Source: Paracoccaceae bacterium
GTDB lineage: Bacteria > Pseudomonadota > Alphaproteobacteria > Rhodobacterales > Rhodobacteraceae
Direction of reading: 5' to 3'
DNA length: 25,418 nt
Assembly: GCA_002683355.1 (NCBI GenBank)
Contig: NYTF01000039.1
Span: 17,553-42,970, forward strand
Part shown: positions 14,507 through 22,592 of the stretch, one piece after another
Position numbering within the stretch: position 1 is the stretch's first letter
Layout of the letters: the number at the start of each line of letters is the position of its first letter
Made by a program: the position numbers and the translations under genes
The notes under the pieces: generated by a model
The model's database searches: none
Told to the model about the DNA's origin: nothing
What the model saw: only the letters and a program-made list of their open reading frames with translations

Positions 14507-16753
14507 ATGACTAAATTATCAAGAAGTCTTTTAACGAGTGCACATTGGGGCACATATGAAGTCAAGGTATCAAATGGGAGGGTAACTTCTTTAAACGCTT
14601 TTAGTGAAGATAAGGATTCGTCACCAATTGGTCCTGGTATTGTAGATGTGATGGACGGACCTTCGCGAATTATGGCGCCAATGGTGAGAAAGAGTTGGCT
14701 GGAAAATGGCCCTGGGTCAAATACTTCAAAAAGAGGGTCGGACAAATTTGTTCAAGTCTCTTGGGATGAAGTTGGTGACTTAGTCGCAAACGAAATTAGT
14801 CGAGTGAAACATAATTTTGGTAATGAGGCGATCTTTGCAGGTTCATACGGTTGGGCTAGTGCTGGTAGGTTTCATCACGCTCAAAGCCAGTTGAAAAGAT
14901 TTTTAAATTGTGTAGGCGGATACACTAGTTCGGTAAATACCTATAGTTTTGCCGCTGCAGAAGTCGTAGTTCCACATATCTTGGGTAGTTTTAGGGAGCA
15001 TTTAGATAGATCTACAAGCTGGGATTCGATTGAAAAAAACTGTGAATTATTCGTTGCGTTCGGAGGTGTTCCGTTAAAGAATGGGCAGATTTCTCAGGGA
15101 GGAACAGGTAACCATATTCAGCGAAGTAGCCTATTTAAGGCACGTAAAGCGGGCGTAAAATTTGTAAATGTGTCTCCTTTAAAGTCAGATATCGATGATA
15201 GAATTGACGCAGACTGGATTGATTTAAGGCCTTCGACGGATACTGCATTATTACTTTCACTGGCTCATACATTAATTGTTGAAGAGCTTTTGGATACTTC
15301 GTTTTTAAATAACTATACTGAAGGCTTTGATAAATTTTCTAAATATTTGTTGGGGAAAGATGATAAAATTCCAAAGTCTGCGGCTTGGGCAGCAAAGATT
15401 TGTGACTTAACTGAAAATAAAATAATTAATTTAGCTCGATTGATGGCGACAAAAAAAACAATGATATCAGTAAGCTGGTCGTTAACTCGTCAAGACCATG
15501 GAGAGCAGCCATTTTGGGCGGCAATAACACTAGCTGCTATGTTGGGTCAGATTGGTCGTCCAGGTACCGGAATAGGTTTTGGGTATTCTGCAATGAATCA
15601 TATTGGGTTGAATCGAAAAGAAATGCACTATCCGGCGTTTCCTCAAGGAGTAAATAAAATAAAATCATTTATACCCGTCGCAAGAATAACTGATTTGTTG
15701 GAAAACCCAGGAGCGGAATTTAATTACAATGGCCAAAAATACACCTATCCTGATACAAAAATTGTTTGGTGGGCAGGGGGCAATCCTTTTCATCATCATC
15801 AGGATCTAAATCGACTTATAAAAGCTTGGAAAAAGCCTGATACAATTATCTCAAATGAGTGGTGTTGGAATGCTTTGGCACAGTACTCTGATATTGTTCT
15901 TCCTTGTACGACATCACTTGAACGATCTGATCTTTCTTTGACTCCCAAAGATCCTTACTTGGTCGTTATGGATAAAGCGGTTGAACCAGTGGGCGAATCT
16001 AAAGATGATCATGATATTTTCAAGCTAATTGCGGGTAAATTGGGTGTGGAGGAAGAGTTTACAGAGAACAAATCACCTGAAGATTGGCAAAAGTGGATGT
16101 ATGATATCTCGCGTCAATCTGCAGCAAAAGAAGGTGTGGAATTACCAAGCTGGAACAATTTCGTACGAGATGGCTGGTTTAAGATTCCTGATTTAGAAAA
16201 TCAAACGATAATGATGGAAGATTTTGTTAAAGATCCAAAAAAGTTTGCATTATCAACTCCTAGTGGAAAAATAGAAATTTTCTCAGAGACAATTTCAAAA
16301 TTTAGGTATCAAGATTGTCCAGGGCATCCTTTCTGGATCGAACCTTTAGAATGGTTAGGTAATCCTAGAAATAGTTCCCAATTGCATATGATATCAAACC
16401 AGCCGAAAAATAAATTACATTCTCAGTTGGATCATGGCTCGGTAAGCCAAGCTGACAAACTTAATGGTCATGAACAACTTTTGATGAATCCTGGGGATGC
16501 GAAAGAACGAAAACTAAATGAAGGACAATTAGTACGAATTTCTAATTCTCGCGGATCATGTTTAGCAGCAGTTACTATTAGTAATGATGTAATGAAAAAA
16601 GTTATTCAAATAAGCACCGGTGCCTGGATGAAATTAGAGAATGGGATTTGTATTAATGGCAACCCTAATTTATTAACGCCAGATAAAGGTACATCCAGTT
16701 TGGCTCAAGGCCCAATTGCGCATACTTGTTTAGTTGAGGTGGAAGCGCTTTGA
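14507..16753 (+). CDS. Cytosolic molybdopterin oxidoreductase of the BisC/TorZ/DMSO-reductase type
   Basis: The 748-residue enzyme belongs to the DMSO-reductase superfamily, in the group of biotin-sulfoxide and TMAO/DMSO reductases. It begins LLTSAHWGTYEVKV without the four cysteines of an iron-sulfur cluster, and without a twin-arginine signal, so it should be cytoplasmic. The segment AGSYGWASAGRFHHAQSQLK holds S118, the expected molybdenum ligand. WWAGGNPFHHHQDLNRL (about 425) and the C-terminal molybdopterin-binding domain (about 620-745, LHMISNQPKNKLHSQLDHG) are typical. It likely reduces S-oxides or N-oxides, such as methionine sulfoxide, biotin sulfoxide or trimethylamine N-oxide. The cofactor would be bis-molybdopterin guanine dinucleotide. 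Its last bases overlap the start of the small downstream gene, which may supply electrons or protection (inference). Confidence 0.9.
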   Translation: MTKLSRSLLTSAHWGTYEVKVSNGRVTSLNAFSEDKDSSPIGPGIVDVMDGPSRIMAPMVRKSWLENGPGSNTSKRGSDKFVQVSWDEVGDLVANEISRVKHNFGNEAIFAGSYGWASAGRFHHAQSQLKRFLNCVGGYTSSVNTYSFAAAEVVVPHILGSFREHLDRSTSWDSIEKNCELFVAFGGVPLKNGQISQGGTGNHIQRSSLFKARKAGVKFVNVSPLKSDIDDRIDADWIDLRPSTDTALLLSLAHTLIVEELLDTSFLNNYTEGFDKFSKYLLGKDDKIPKSAAWAAKICDLTENKIINLARLMATKKTMISVSWSLTRQDHGEQPFWAAITLAAMLGQIGRPGTGIGFGYSAMNHIGLNRKEMHYPAFPQGVNKIKSFIPVARITDLLENPGAEFNYNGQKYTYPDTKIVWWAGGNPFHHHQDLNRLIKAWKKPDTIISNEWCWNALAQYSDIVLPCTTSLERSDLSLTPKDPYLVVMDKAVEPVGESKDDHDIFKLIAGKLGVEEEFTENKSPEDWQKWMYDISRQSAAKEGVELPSWNNFVRDGWFKIPDLENQTIMMEDFVKDPKKFALSTPSGKIEIFSETISKFRYQDCPGHPFWIEPLEWLGNPRNSSQLHMISNQPKNKLHSQLDHGSVSQADKLNGHEQLLMNPGDAKERKLNEGQLVRISNSRGSCLAAVTISNDVMKKVIQISTGAWMKLENGICINGNPNLLTPDKGTSSLAQGPIAHTCLVEVEAL

Positions 16754-17211
16754 AAGAAAAATATCTGAATACATTACTTCTTTATTATGAAGAAGAAATT
16801 ATGGGTGAGGGATATTTTTTGTCATTGTCTAAACATTTTACTGAAAAACACCAAAAAGAAAAAATGGTCATGATGGCTGAAGTGGAGAGATATGCTGCAA
16901 AATCTGTTATGCCTCTGTTGCAAAAATATAAATTACAGCCGCGACCTGCAAAAATCCTTCAAACTATTGGTGAGGAGGGTGTTAAAAAAATAGTTAACTT
17001 ATCATGGATAGAATTTATTCAACAAATTAATGATAATTATCCAAATTACTTAATTGAATTTGCAGCTTTAGAGGCTCTTGCGCCAAGCGAAGATTTGCCT
17101 TTGCTGAAAATATTAACGAACCATGAAATTGCAGCCATTGAATTTGCTGAGCTTGAGCTGGCTGGTGTAAACCTAAGTATAAAACCACTGTTAGAATATA
17201 TGAAGAAATAA
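16750..17211 (+). CDS. Small ferritin-like helical protein, TTG start, coupled to the molybdoenzyme
   Basis: This 153-residue protein is predicted to be all helical. The first helix LLLYYEEEIMGEGYFLSL, a second MMAEVERYAAKSVMPLLQKY, then EFIQQI, YLIEFAALEAL and NHEIAAIEFAELELAG carry the regularly spaced Glu (E16/E20, E44/E46, E103/E108) and H125-E126, E131/E134 expected of a four-helix di-iron or ferritin-like bundle. I do not recognise a named family. The start is TTG 16750, overlapping the molybdoenzyme stop (TTGA) with GAGGTGGAAG upstream; the next ATG (16801) would cut off helix 1 and its ligands, so TTG is preferred. Coupling implies a shared job, perhaps as an oxidase or electron carrier for the molybdoenzyme. 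Function is inference only. Confidence 0.72.
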   Translation: MKEKYLNTLLLYYEEEIMGEGYFLSLSKHFTEKHQKEKMVMMAEVERYAAKSVMPLLQKYKLQPRPAKILQTIGEEGVKKIVNLSWIEFIQQINDNYPNYLIEFAALEALAPSEDLPLLKILTNHEIAAIEFAELELAGVNLSIKPLLEYMKK

Positions 17212-17286
17212 TTAGATTTTGTTTTGAAGATGAAGGTGATGGGTATTTAATAGGAATGATTACGTATAAGTATTTAGGTTGGTTAT

Positions 17287-18885
17287 ATGATTAAGAAATT
17301 AATATATGACTACATATTGGTCGGTGCTGGAGCTGCTGGTTGTGTGCTCGCAAATAGGTTATCAGAAGATTCAAATATTAATGTATTATTACTAGAAGCA
17401 GGTGGCTCTGATAATAATTTTTTAATTCATATGCCAGCAGCTTTTGCGATGGCTGCGAGACATAAAGACTTAGATTGGGGTTACCTGAGCGAACCTGAGA
17501 TTCATTGCAATAATCGACAAATTCTGGAACATCGTGGCCGTGTATTGGGTGGTTCTTCTTCTATTAATGGTATGGTGGCAAATCGAGGTAATCCAAGAGA
17601 TTACGATATTTGGGAAGACAATGGTCTTGAAGGTTGGAGTTTTAAAGACTGCCTACCGTATTTCCGTAAAATGGAAACATCAGATAAAGGTGCTAATGAA
17701 TGGCGTGGTGTAAACGGTCCTCAGTCGATTGAAACTGCAAGAGCGGAACATCCTCTAAATCGCGCCTATTTGCATGCTGGAAAACAAGCTGGTTATAATT
17801 ATACTGAGGACCAAAATGGTGAGATCCATGAGGGCTTTCACATTGCTCAAAGTTTCACTTTAAATGGAAAGCGATGTAGCGCTGCCCGAGCATATTTATA
17901 TCCCGCTTTAAGTCGACCAAATTTAACGGTTGAAACAAATTGCATGATACACAAAATCCAATTTGATGGGATAAGAGCTGTTAAAGTAGTAGGGGAGCAA
18001 CGTGGAAATGTTGTTAGTTTTGAGGCAAGTCGGGAGATTATACTTTGCGGTGGTGCAATTAACTCTCCTCAACTGTTGATGTTATCGGGTGTGGGAAGAC
18101 CCAAGCATTTAATGGACCATGGTATTTCCAAAGTTGCGGACGTACCTGCAGTAGGTGAGAACTTAGAAAATCATGTAATAGCTGCGATCATGTATGATAG
18201 CCCGCCAGGCGTGTCCCTTGCAGAAAAGCTTAATGGTTGGGGAAAATATAAAGTTGGGCTTCAGTGGCTACTGTTTAAAAATGGAATTGGTGCTTCTACA
18301 ATGTGTGAAACAGGGGCTTTTTTTAAAAGCAGTGACTCTGTAGAATATGCTGATATTCAGCATGAATTTTATGCATTAACCTCTTTAATTAGTGGAGATA
18401 AGTCAAACTTTGGTGGTGGATTTATGTTTTCGATGGGGTTAATGCGCCCTAAAAGCAAGGGATCAATTTTGCTAAAATCAGCTGATCCAAATACACATCC
18501 TTTATTTCGTTATAACTTTTTTTCAAATTCAGATGATGAGTTAGCAATGATTGATGGCTTCAAGAAGACACGAGAAATTGCTAATCAAGCGGCATTTGAC
18601 AATCTAAAAAAACAAGAAGTTTCTCCTGGATTTTCTGTACAATCTGATGCTGAAATTAGTAATTGGTTAAGGGCAAATGCGTCGACAGAATATCATCCCT
18701 GTTCCACTTGTCGCATGGGTATAGATGACAATTCGGTGACAAATAAAGAAGGATTGGTATATGAAACTGAGGGTTTAAGAGTAGTAGATGCCTCTATTAT
18801 GCCATTTAATGTGACGGCAAATTTAAACGCTCCTGTGTTAATGATTGCTGAGAAAATAGCGGACACTATAAAGAAAAAAATATAG
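17287..18885 (+). CDS. GMC-family FAD oxidoreductase (choline/alcohol dehydrogenase-like)
   Basis: The 532-residue flavoprotein has an N-terminal FAD-binding GAGAAG (13-18) and E37 in LLLEAGG, the GMC signatures RGRVLGGSSSINGMVANRG (about 83-101) and GAINSPQLLMLSGVG (about 255), and the catalytic pair H470 in EYHPCSTCRMG and N514 in ANLNAP. Choline dehydrogenases usually have HPxGTCKMG at the first site; here Ser replaces Gly. The family oxidises alcohols such as choline, polyethylene glycol or aliphatic alcohols. It has no signal peptide. It is 75 bases after the ferritin-like gene and may have its own promoter; that gap holds no clear hairpin. The substrate could be an amino alcohol, giving an aldehyde, but that is speculation. 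Confidence 0.92.
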   Translation: MIKKLIYDYILVGAGAAGCVLANRLSEDSNINVLLLEAGGSDNNFLIHMPAAFAMAARHKDLDWGYLSEPEIHCNNRQILEHRGRVLGGSSSINGMVANRGNPRDYDIWEDNGLEGWSFKDCLPYFRKMETSDKGANEWRGVNGPQSIETARAEHPLNRAYLHAGKQAGYNYTEDQNGEIHEGFHIAQSFTLNGKRCSAARAYLYPALSRPNLTVETNCMIHKIQFDGIRAVKVVGEQRGNVVSFEASREIILCGGAINSPQLLMLSGVGRPKHLMDHGISKVADVPAVGENLENHVIAAIMYDSPPGVSLAEKLNGWGKYKVGLQWLLFKNGIGASTMCETGAFFKSSDSVEYADIQHEFYALTSLISGDKSNFGGGFMFSMGLMRPKSKGSILLKSADPNTHPLFRYNFFSNSDDELAMIDGFKKTREIANQAAFDNLKKQEVSPGFSVQSDAEISNWLRANASTEYHPCSTCRMGIDDNSVTNKEGLVYETEGLRVVDASIMPFNVTANLNAPVLMIAEKIADTIKKKI

Positions 18886-18934
18886 TTATTATGAGTATTA
18901 TGCTTTGCCTGTTTAGTTTAAAAAGTTGATTTTA

Positions 18935-19582
18935 ATGTGCAATTTATATAGTCAGAAAAGTTCATTAGATGAAATTAAAGATTGGTTTGATGTTGAAATA
19001 ATTAAGCCATCGGCTGGAAACTTACCCGCTCAGTCTGCGATCTTTCCAGCCTATAATGCTCCAGTTGTATCCCTGAGAAATGGGAGGCGTTCTATTTCAA
19101 TGATGAAATGGGGTTTTGTGTTAAATAGGCGTGATAAGGCCATAAAGCACGTTAATAATTGTCGAGATGATAAATTATTAACTTCTCAATTCTGGAGAGC
19201 AGCATTTTTTAGTAGAAGGTGTTTGGTACCAGTAACAAGATTCTCAGAATATCACCCCAGTCGTCTAAACGAAAATGGTCACAAAGCATGCGTATGGTTT
19301 GAGCTAAACGATAAGAAAATATTCTCTTTTGCTGGGATCTGGACAAATTTCACGGGTTATTACAAGGATCAGGTTAGTTCGTTTTCCACTTACTCCATTG
19401 TTACCACAACTCCAAACGATTTGGTTAAACAAATTCATCCATCACGAATGCCTGTAATAATCGAACCTTCAAGCTATGAAACTTGGTTAAATGGGTCAAA
19501 TGAAATGGCTATTGATTTGCTAAAAACATATTCTGAAAACAAGATGAGAATTGCGTATGTTGGAAAAAATCTTGATGAATAA
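18935..19582 (+). CDS. SRAP-domain protein (YedK/HMCES), abasic-site DNA-protein crosslinker
   Basis: This 215-residue protein is an SOS-response-associated peptidase (SRAP). The start ATG 18935 is fixed by function: it places C2 (MCNLY) at the N terminus, where the methionine is removed and the cysteine forms a thiazolidine bond to abasic sites in single-stranded DNA. Other active-site residues match YedK by position: N74/N75 (HVNNCRD), E105 (RCLVPVTRFSEYH) and H168 (QIHPSRMPVII). The usual RCLIPADGFYEW is altered to RCLVPVTRFSEYH, a divergent but intact version. It is convergent with the channel gene; the two stop codons touch. Probably a monocistronic housekeeping repair gene. Confidence 0.93.
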   Translation: MCNLYSQKSSLDEIKDWFDVEIIKPSAGNLPAQSAIFPAYNAPVVSLRNGRRSISMMKWGFVLNRRDKAIKHVNNCRDDKLLTSQFWRAAFFSRRCLVPVTRFSEYHPSRLNENGHKACVWFELNDKKIFSFAGIWTNFTGYYKDQVSSFSTYSIVTTTPNDLVKQIHPSRMPVIIEPSSYETWLNGSNEMAIDLLKTYSENKMRIAYVGKNLDE

Positions 19583-20626
19583 TTATTTGTTATTTCCTGA
19601 TCGAGTTGCGCTACTATGAGCTAATTCTTTAAACAAAGTTTCATGTTCACTCATCAATTCAAGTAAATCATTTTTATTTAATTTCAATAACTTAGTCTCA
19701 ACTTTGGAAGAAATTGTTGCATTTCTTTTTTCATTTAAAAGTAGGCCTCGCTCTCCAAAATAGTCTCCTGTACTTAAAATAACTGGTTTTTCAAGTTCAA
19801 CCTCTACTGCTCCGAATTCAATTATGTACATCGCGTCAGAGTTTTCTCCATTAGAAATGATCGTTTTGTGAGGTGGTACTAATAAAGCATGTAATTTAGA
19901 ATTAATTTTACCAATAGCACCAACTGGTAGGTTCTCAAAAAGAGGTATCTTTGAAATAGTCTCAAGAGAAATAAGAAAATTTCTTTTTTGAATTTCTTCG
20001 TAATAGGCTGAGGCAAGTATAGCTGCTGGTAGCGCAAACATGCCAATACCTAAAAACATGGTTAGAGCAGCTAAAACTTTTCCTAGGTTAGTTATAGGCG
20101 TAATATCACCATAACCAACTGTTGTTAAAGTTGTTATGCCAAACCACATTGAAGACATTATGCTGCCAAATGCTTCGGGGTATACATCTTTTTCAATAAA
20201 ATGGATTAAAGTAGAGAAAATCAGCAAAACTGAAAACACCATAATTTGTGATCCAAGCAGTGCAAATCTTTGATGATAAACAGTTTTTAACAAGGTGTTT
20301 GCTGGAAAAAGCACATTATGCTGATTAAAAGTAGAATAAGCTCGAAAAATTCGAAGTACTCGTAAATCAAATGTTCCAACTAAAAAATAATTAACAAGTA
20401 CAGCAGCGTCTATAATAGTTAAAATTGTAACTTTTTTTTCAGAACTGATGCGAAGAAATAACTCAAATACAAATAATAACATTGATATAGTATAAAATAT
20501 TTTCAAGAATTGATTATTAGGAAGCAGGCTACCTGAAAGTAAAATTTGGTCCACTATATTTATAAGGATCAGAACGCCAAACGCTTGCTTTAATTCATTA
20601 TTGTAAATTCGAATTAAATTTTCCAT
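19583..20626 (-). CDS. Voltage-gated-like potassium channel with C-terminal cyclic-nucleotide-binding domain
   Basis: The 347-residue membrane protein has about six hydrophobic segments, an S4-like segment with spaced arginines (FDLRVLRIFRAY, R89, R92, R95), a pore helix and the potassium filter TTVGYGD (filter T169 to G173), then S6. Residues about 222-340 form a cNMP-binding domain: PLFENLP, a GENSDAMYIIEFGAVEV roll, and the phosphate-binding cassette GERGLLLNEKRNATI with G291, E292 and R301. This is the architecture of prokaryotic cyclic-nucleotide-gated channels such as MloK1. It is expected in the inner membrane and should conduct potassium, gated by cAMP or cGMP. A TTAAAAGGAG ribosome-binding site precedes ATG. 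It faces the SRAP gene with no gap and is divergent from the PHP gene. Confidence 0.92.
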   Translation of the reverse strand: MENLIRIYNNELKQAFGVLILINIVDQILLSGSLLPNNQFLKIFYTISMLLFVFELFLRISSEKKVTILTIIDAAVLVNYFLVGTFDLRVLRIFRAYSTFNQHNVLFPANTLLKTVYHQRFALLGSQIMVFSVLLIFSTLIHFIEKDVYPEAFGSIMSSMWFGITTLTTVGYGDITPITNLGKVLAALTMFLGIGMFALPAAILASAYYEEIQKRNFLISLETISKIPLFENLPVGAIGKINSKLHALLVPPHKTIISNGENSDAMYIIEFGAVEVELEKPVILSTGDYFGERGLLLNEKRNATISSKVETKLLKLNKNDLLELMSEHETLFKELAHSSATRSGNNK

Positions 20627-20718
20627 TTTTCTCCTTTTAATATTGAAAAACCATCACAAGGATAGCAATACTGAACACAATTATTAAGGAATTTTTTTAT
20701 TATTAAAAGGAACATTTT
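20627..20718. promoter_or_regulatory. Divergent leader region with mirror-image ribosome-binding sites
   Basis: This 92-base gap separates the channel (-) and PHP (+) starts. CCTTTTAATA (20633-20642) and TATTAAAAGG (20701-20710) are perfect 10-base inverted copies, so each gene has the same TATTAAAAGGA sequence ahead of its start codon, which includes its ribosome-binding site. Promoters for both directions must fit between; none can be assigned with confidence. Confidence 0.45.
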
Positions 20719-21645
20719 ATGCGACCTAACGCATTTTCTAATCCAGGTAAATTTTTTCGTGGAAATATTCATACCCATTCTAATCTTTCTGATGGTGCTT
20801 TAAGCGCAGCTGAAGTCTGCAGACGTTATCAAAATGAGGGTTATGATTTTCTATCGCTTACAGAGCACTTTTTAGGTCAATATGATTATCCAATCGCTGA
20901 TACTACACCATTTCAAACTGAAAATTTTATGACGATACTTGGTGCTGAATTGCATTCTGGTGCAATGGAAAATGGAGAGCTATGGCATATTTTGGCGGTA
21001 GGACTACCAAAGGATTTCAAACCATCAAATTCACCTGAGTTCTATCCAATAATTGATCAAGAAACAGGTCCACAAATTGCACAAAGGGCAGTTGAAGCTG
21101 GAGCATTTGTAACAATTGCTCATCCAGAGTGGTCAGTTATGAGTGAGGCTGATGCTGCTTCGATAACATCTGCCCATGCAGTTGAAGTATATAATCATGG
21201 GAGTGAGGTGGAGTGTGACAGAGGTCGCGGTCTGCATACTGCTGACTTGCTACTTAGTAGCGGGCGAAAGCTAAGTTTTATTGCAACTGATGATGCCCAT
21301 TTTAGAACTGGAAATTTAGATGCTTTTGGTGGTTGGGTAATGGTCAAGGCTGAAGAAAATACGCCTGAGTTGATACTGGATGCTCTTAAAACTGGTGCAA
21401 ACTATTCTTCAACTGGACCAGATTTTTATGACTTAACCGTTGAAGATCATCAAATCTGCATTAAATCGAGCCCAGTTTCTGCTATTATTGTTCAAGGAGC
21501 AGGATGCCGGACCTTATCTGAGCTAGGTTCAGATCTCACTAATGTAACATTGCCGTTTCAATGGCCAGATGATGCAAAGTGGTTAAGAGTAACTTTAATT
21601 GATAAAAATGGAAAAAAAGCTTGGTCTAATCCTATTTGGAGATAA
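20719..21645 (+). CDS. PHP-domain metal-dependent phosphoesterase-like protein
   Basis: The 308-residue protein has the PHP (polymerase and histidinol phosphatase) fold: GNIHTHSNLSDG gives H18, H20 and D25, SLTEHF gives H50, ILGAELHSG a Glu/His pair, ITIAHPEWS-like TIAHPEWS a His, VEVYNHGSE a His and FIATDDAHF the last Asp-His pair. Together they make the usual three-metal site. The final 70 residues form a beta-rich tail beyond the core (SPVSAIIVQGAG, VTLIDKNGKKAWSNPIW), as found in many stand-alone PHP proteins that cut phosphoesters. Substrate unknown. It leads a three-gene unit with the sulfotransferase 34 bases later and the PuuB-like oxidase. A tie to phosphonate or nucleotide breakdown is possible but not shown. 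Confidence 0.9.
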   Translation: MRPNAFSNPGKFFRGNIHTHSNLSDGALSAAEVCRRYQNEGYDFLSLTEHFLGQYDYPIADTTPFQTENFMTILGAELHSGAMENGELWHILAVGLPKDFKPSNSPEFYPIIDQETGPQIAQRAVEAGAFVTIAHPEWSVMSEADAASITSAHAVEVYNHGSEVECDRGRGLHTADLLLSSGRKLSFIATDDAHFRTGNLDAFGGWVMVKAEENTPELILDALKTGANYSSTGPDFYDLTVEDHQICIKSSPVSAIIVQGAGCRTLSELGSDLTNVTLPFQWPDDAKWLRVTLIDKNGKKAWSNPIWR

Positions 21646-21679
21646 ACTAGGTAATAGGTTTATTCAAAGGGGTTAGATT

Positions 21680-22591
21680 ATGAGCAATGAGAGTAAATTT
21701 AGAAGAGCACAATCACCATCAGAATTTCTTGATATAATGGAAAAATTCATAAGCTCAGATAGCATGGAACATTGCGAAAATTTTCGTCCACATTCGTCTG
21801 ATGTTATCATTACAACTTTTCCTAAAAGTGGAACTACTTGGATGCAACAACTTGCACACTGTTTGAGAAGTAACGGTGATATGACATTTGACGAAATATC
21901 AATCGCCGTACCGTGGATGGAAGTGTCTCATGATATGGGAATAAACCTTAATGACAAACAATGCTTTTCACCAAGGTTATTTAAAAGTCATCTAACCGCA
22001 GAAGAGATCCCAAAAGGTGGAAAATACATTATAATATTTAGGGATCCGGGGCCTGTGCTTTTATCGTATTATAACTTTATGGAGGGATGGTTTTTTGAAC
22101 CAGGCACAATATCGTTAGATGATTTTGCAGATGCTGCTTTTTTTGAGACGATGGGATTCGAAAATTATTGGCATCACTTAAAAACCTGGTGGGCAATGAA
22201 AGATGATCCAAATATTTTATTTTTTTGCTATGAGGATATGAAAGAAGATATTGAAAGAGTTATACATTTAGTTGCTAAGTTTGCAGATATACCAATTTCA
22301 AAATCTTTACTTAGTCTTACCAAAAAATATTCATCTCATTCATTTATGAAAAGTAATGAAGAAAAATTTGACGAGCACAGAACAAAGCAGGCTTTAAATG
22401 CAAAATGTGGCTTGCCAGAAGGAGGTAGTAGCTCAAAGGTTAATTCTCGCCTGTCTGGTAAGTCAGCAATATATTTAACTGATAGAATACAAGACAAATT
22501 AGCTCAGTTCTGGCGGAAAGATATTTATGATAAATTGGGGTTCAATTCATATTCTGATTTTAGAGAAAATGTCATGTCTTTAAACGCTTAA
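21680..22591 (+). CDS. Cytosolic-type sulfotransferase (Sulfotransfer_1)
   Basis: The 303-residue protein has the PAPS-binding loop FPKSGTTW (47-54), a catalytic-type His in FKSHL (H104), and the 3'-phosphate motif IIIFRDPGPVLLSYYNF with R121 and S129. The YEDMKEDIERVI segment follows as in animal SULT enzymes. The C-terminal RKGxxGDW motif of those enzymes is not kept; the corresponding region reads KCGLPEGGSSSKVNSRLSG. It should move sulfate from PAPS to a hydroxyl or amine of a small molecule. Such enzymes are uncommon in small catabolic operons. It has no membrane segment. It ends one base before the PuuB-like start, so the two are co-translated; the acceptor might be an amino compound handled by that oxidase (inference). 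Confidence 0.9.
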   Translation: MSNESKFRRAQSPSEFLDIMEKFISSDSMEHCENFRPHSSDVIITTFPKSGTTWMQQLAHCLRSNGDMTFDEISIAVPWMEVSHDMGINLNDKQCFSPRLFKSHLTAEEIPKGGKYIIIFRDPGPVLLSYYNFMEGWFFEPGTISLDDFADAAFFETMGFENYWHHLKTWWAMKDDPNILFFCYEDMKEDIERVIHLVAKFADIPISKSLLSLTKKYSSHSFMKSNEEKFDEHRTKQALNAKCGLPEGGSSSKVNSRLSGKSAIYLTDRIQDKLAQFWRKDIYDKLGFNSYSDFRENVMSLNA

Positions 22592-22592
22592 A

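Noticed and set aside
14507..16753. Formate dehydrogenase or nitrate reductase identity for the molybdoenzyme
   Set aside because: No N-terminal cysteine motif for an iron-sulfur cluster, and a Ser in the metal-ligand segment matching the BisC/TorZ/DMSO reductase group.
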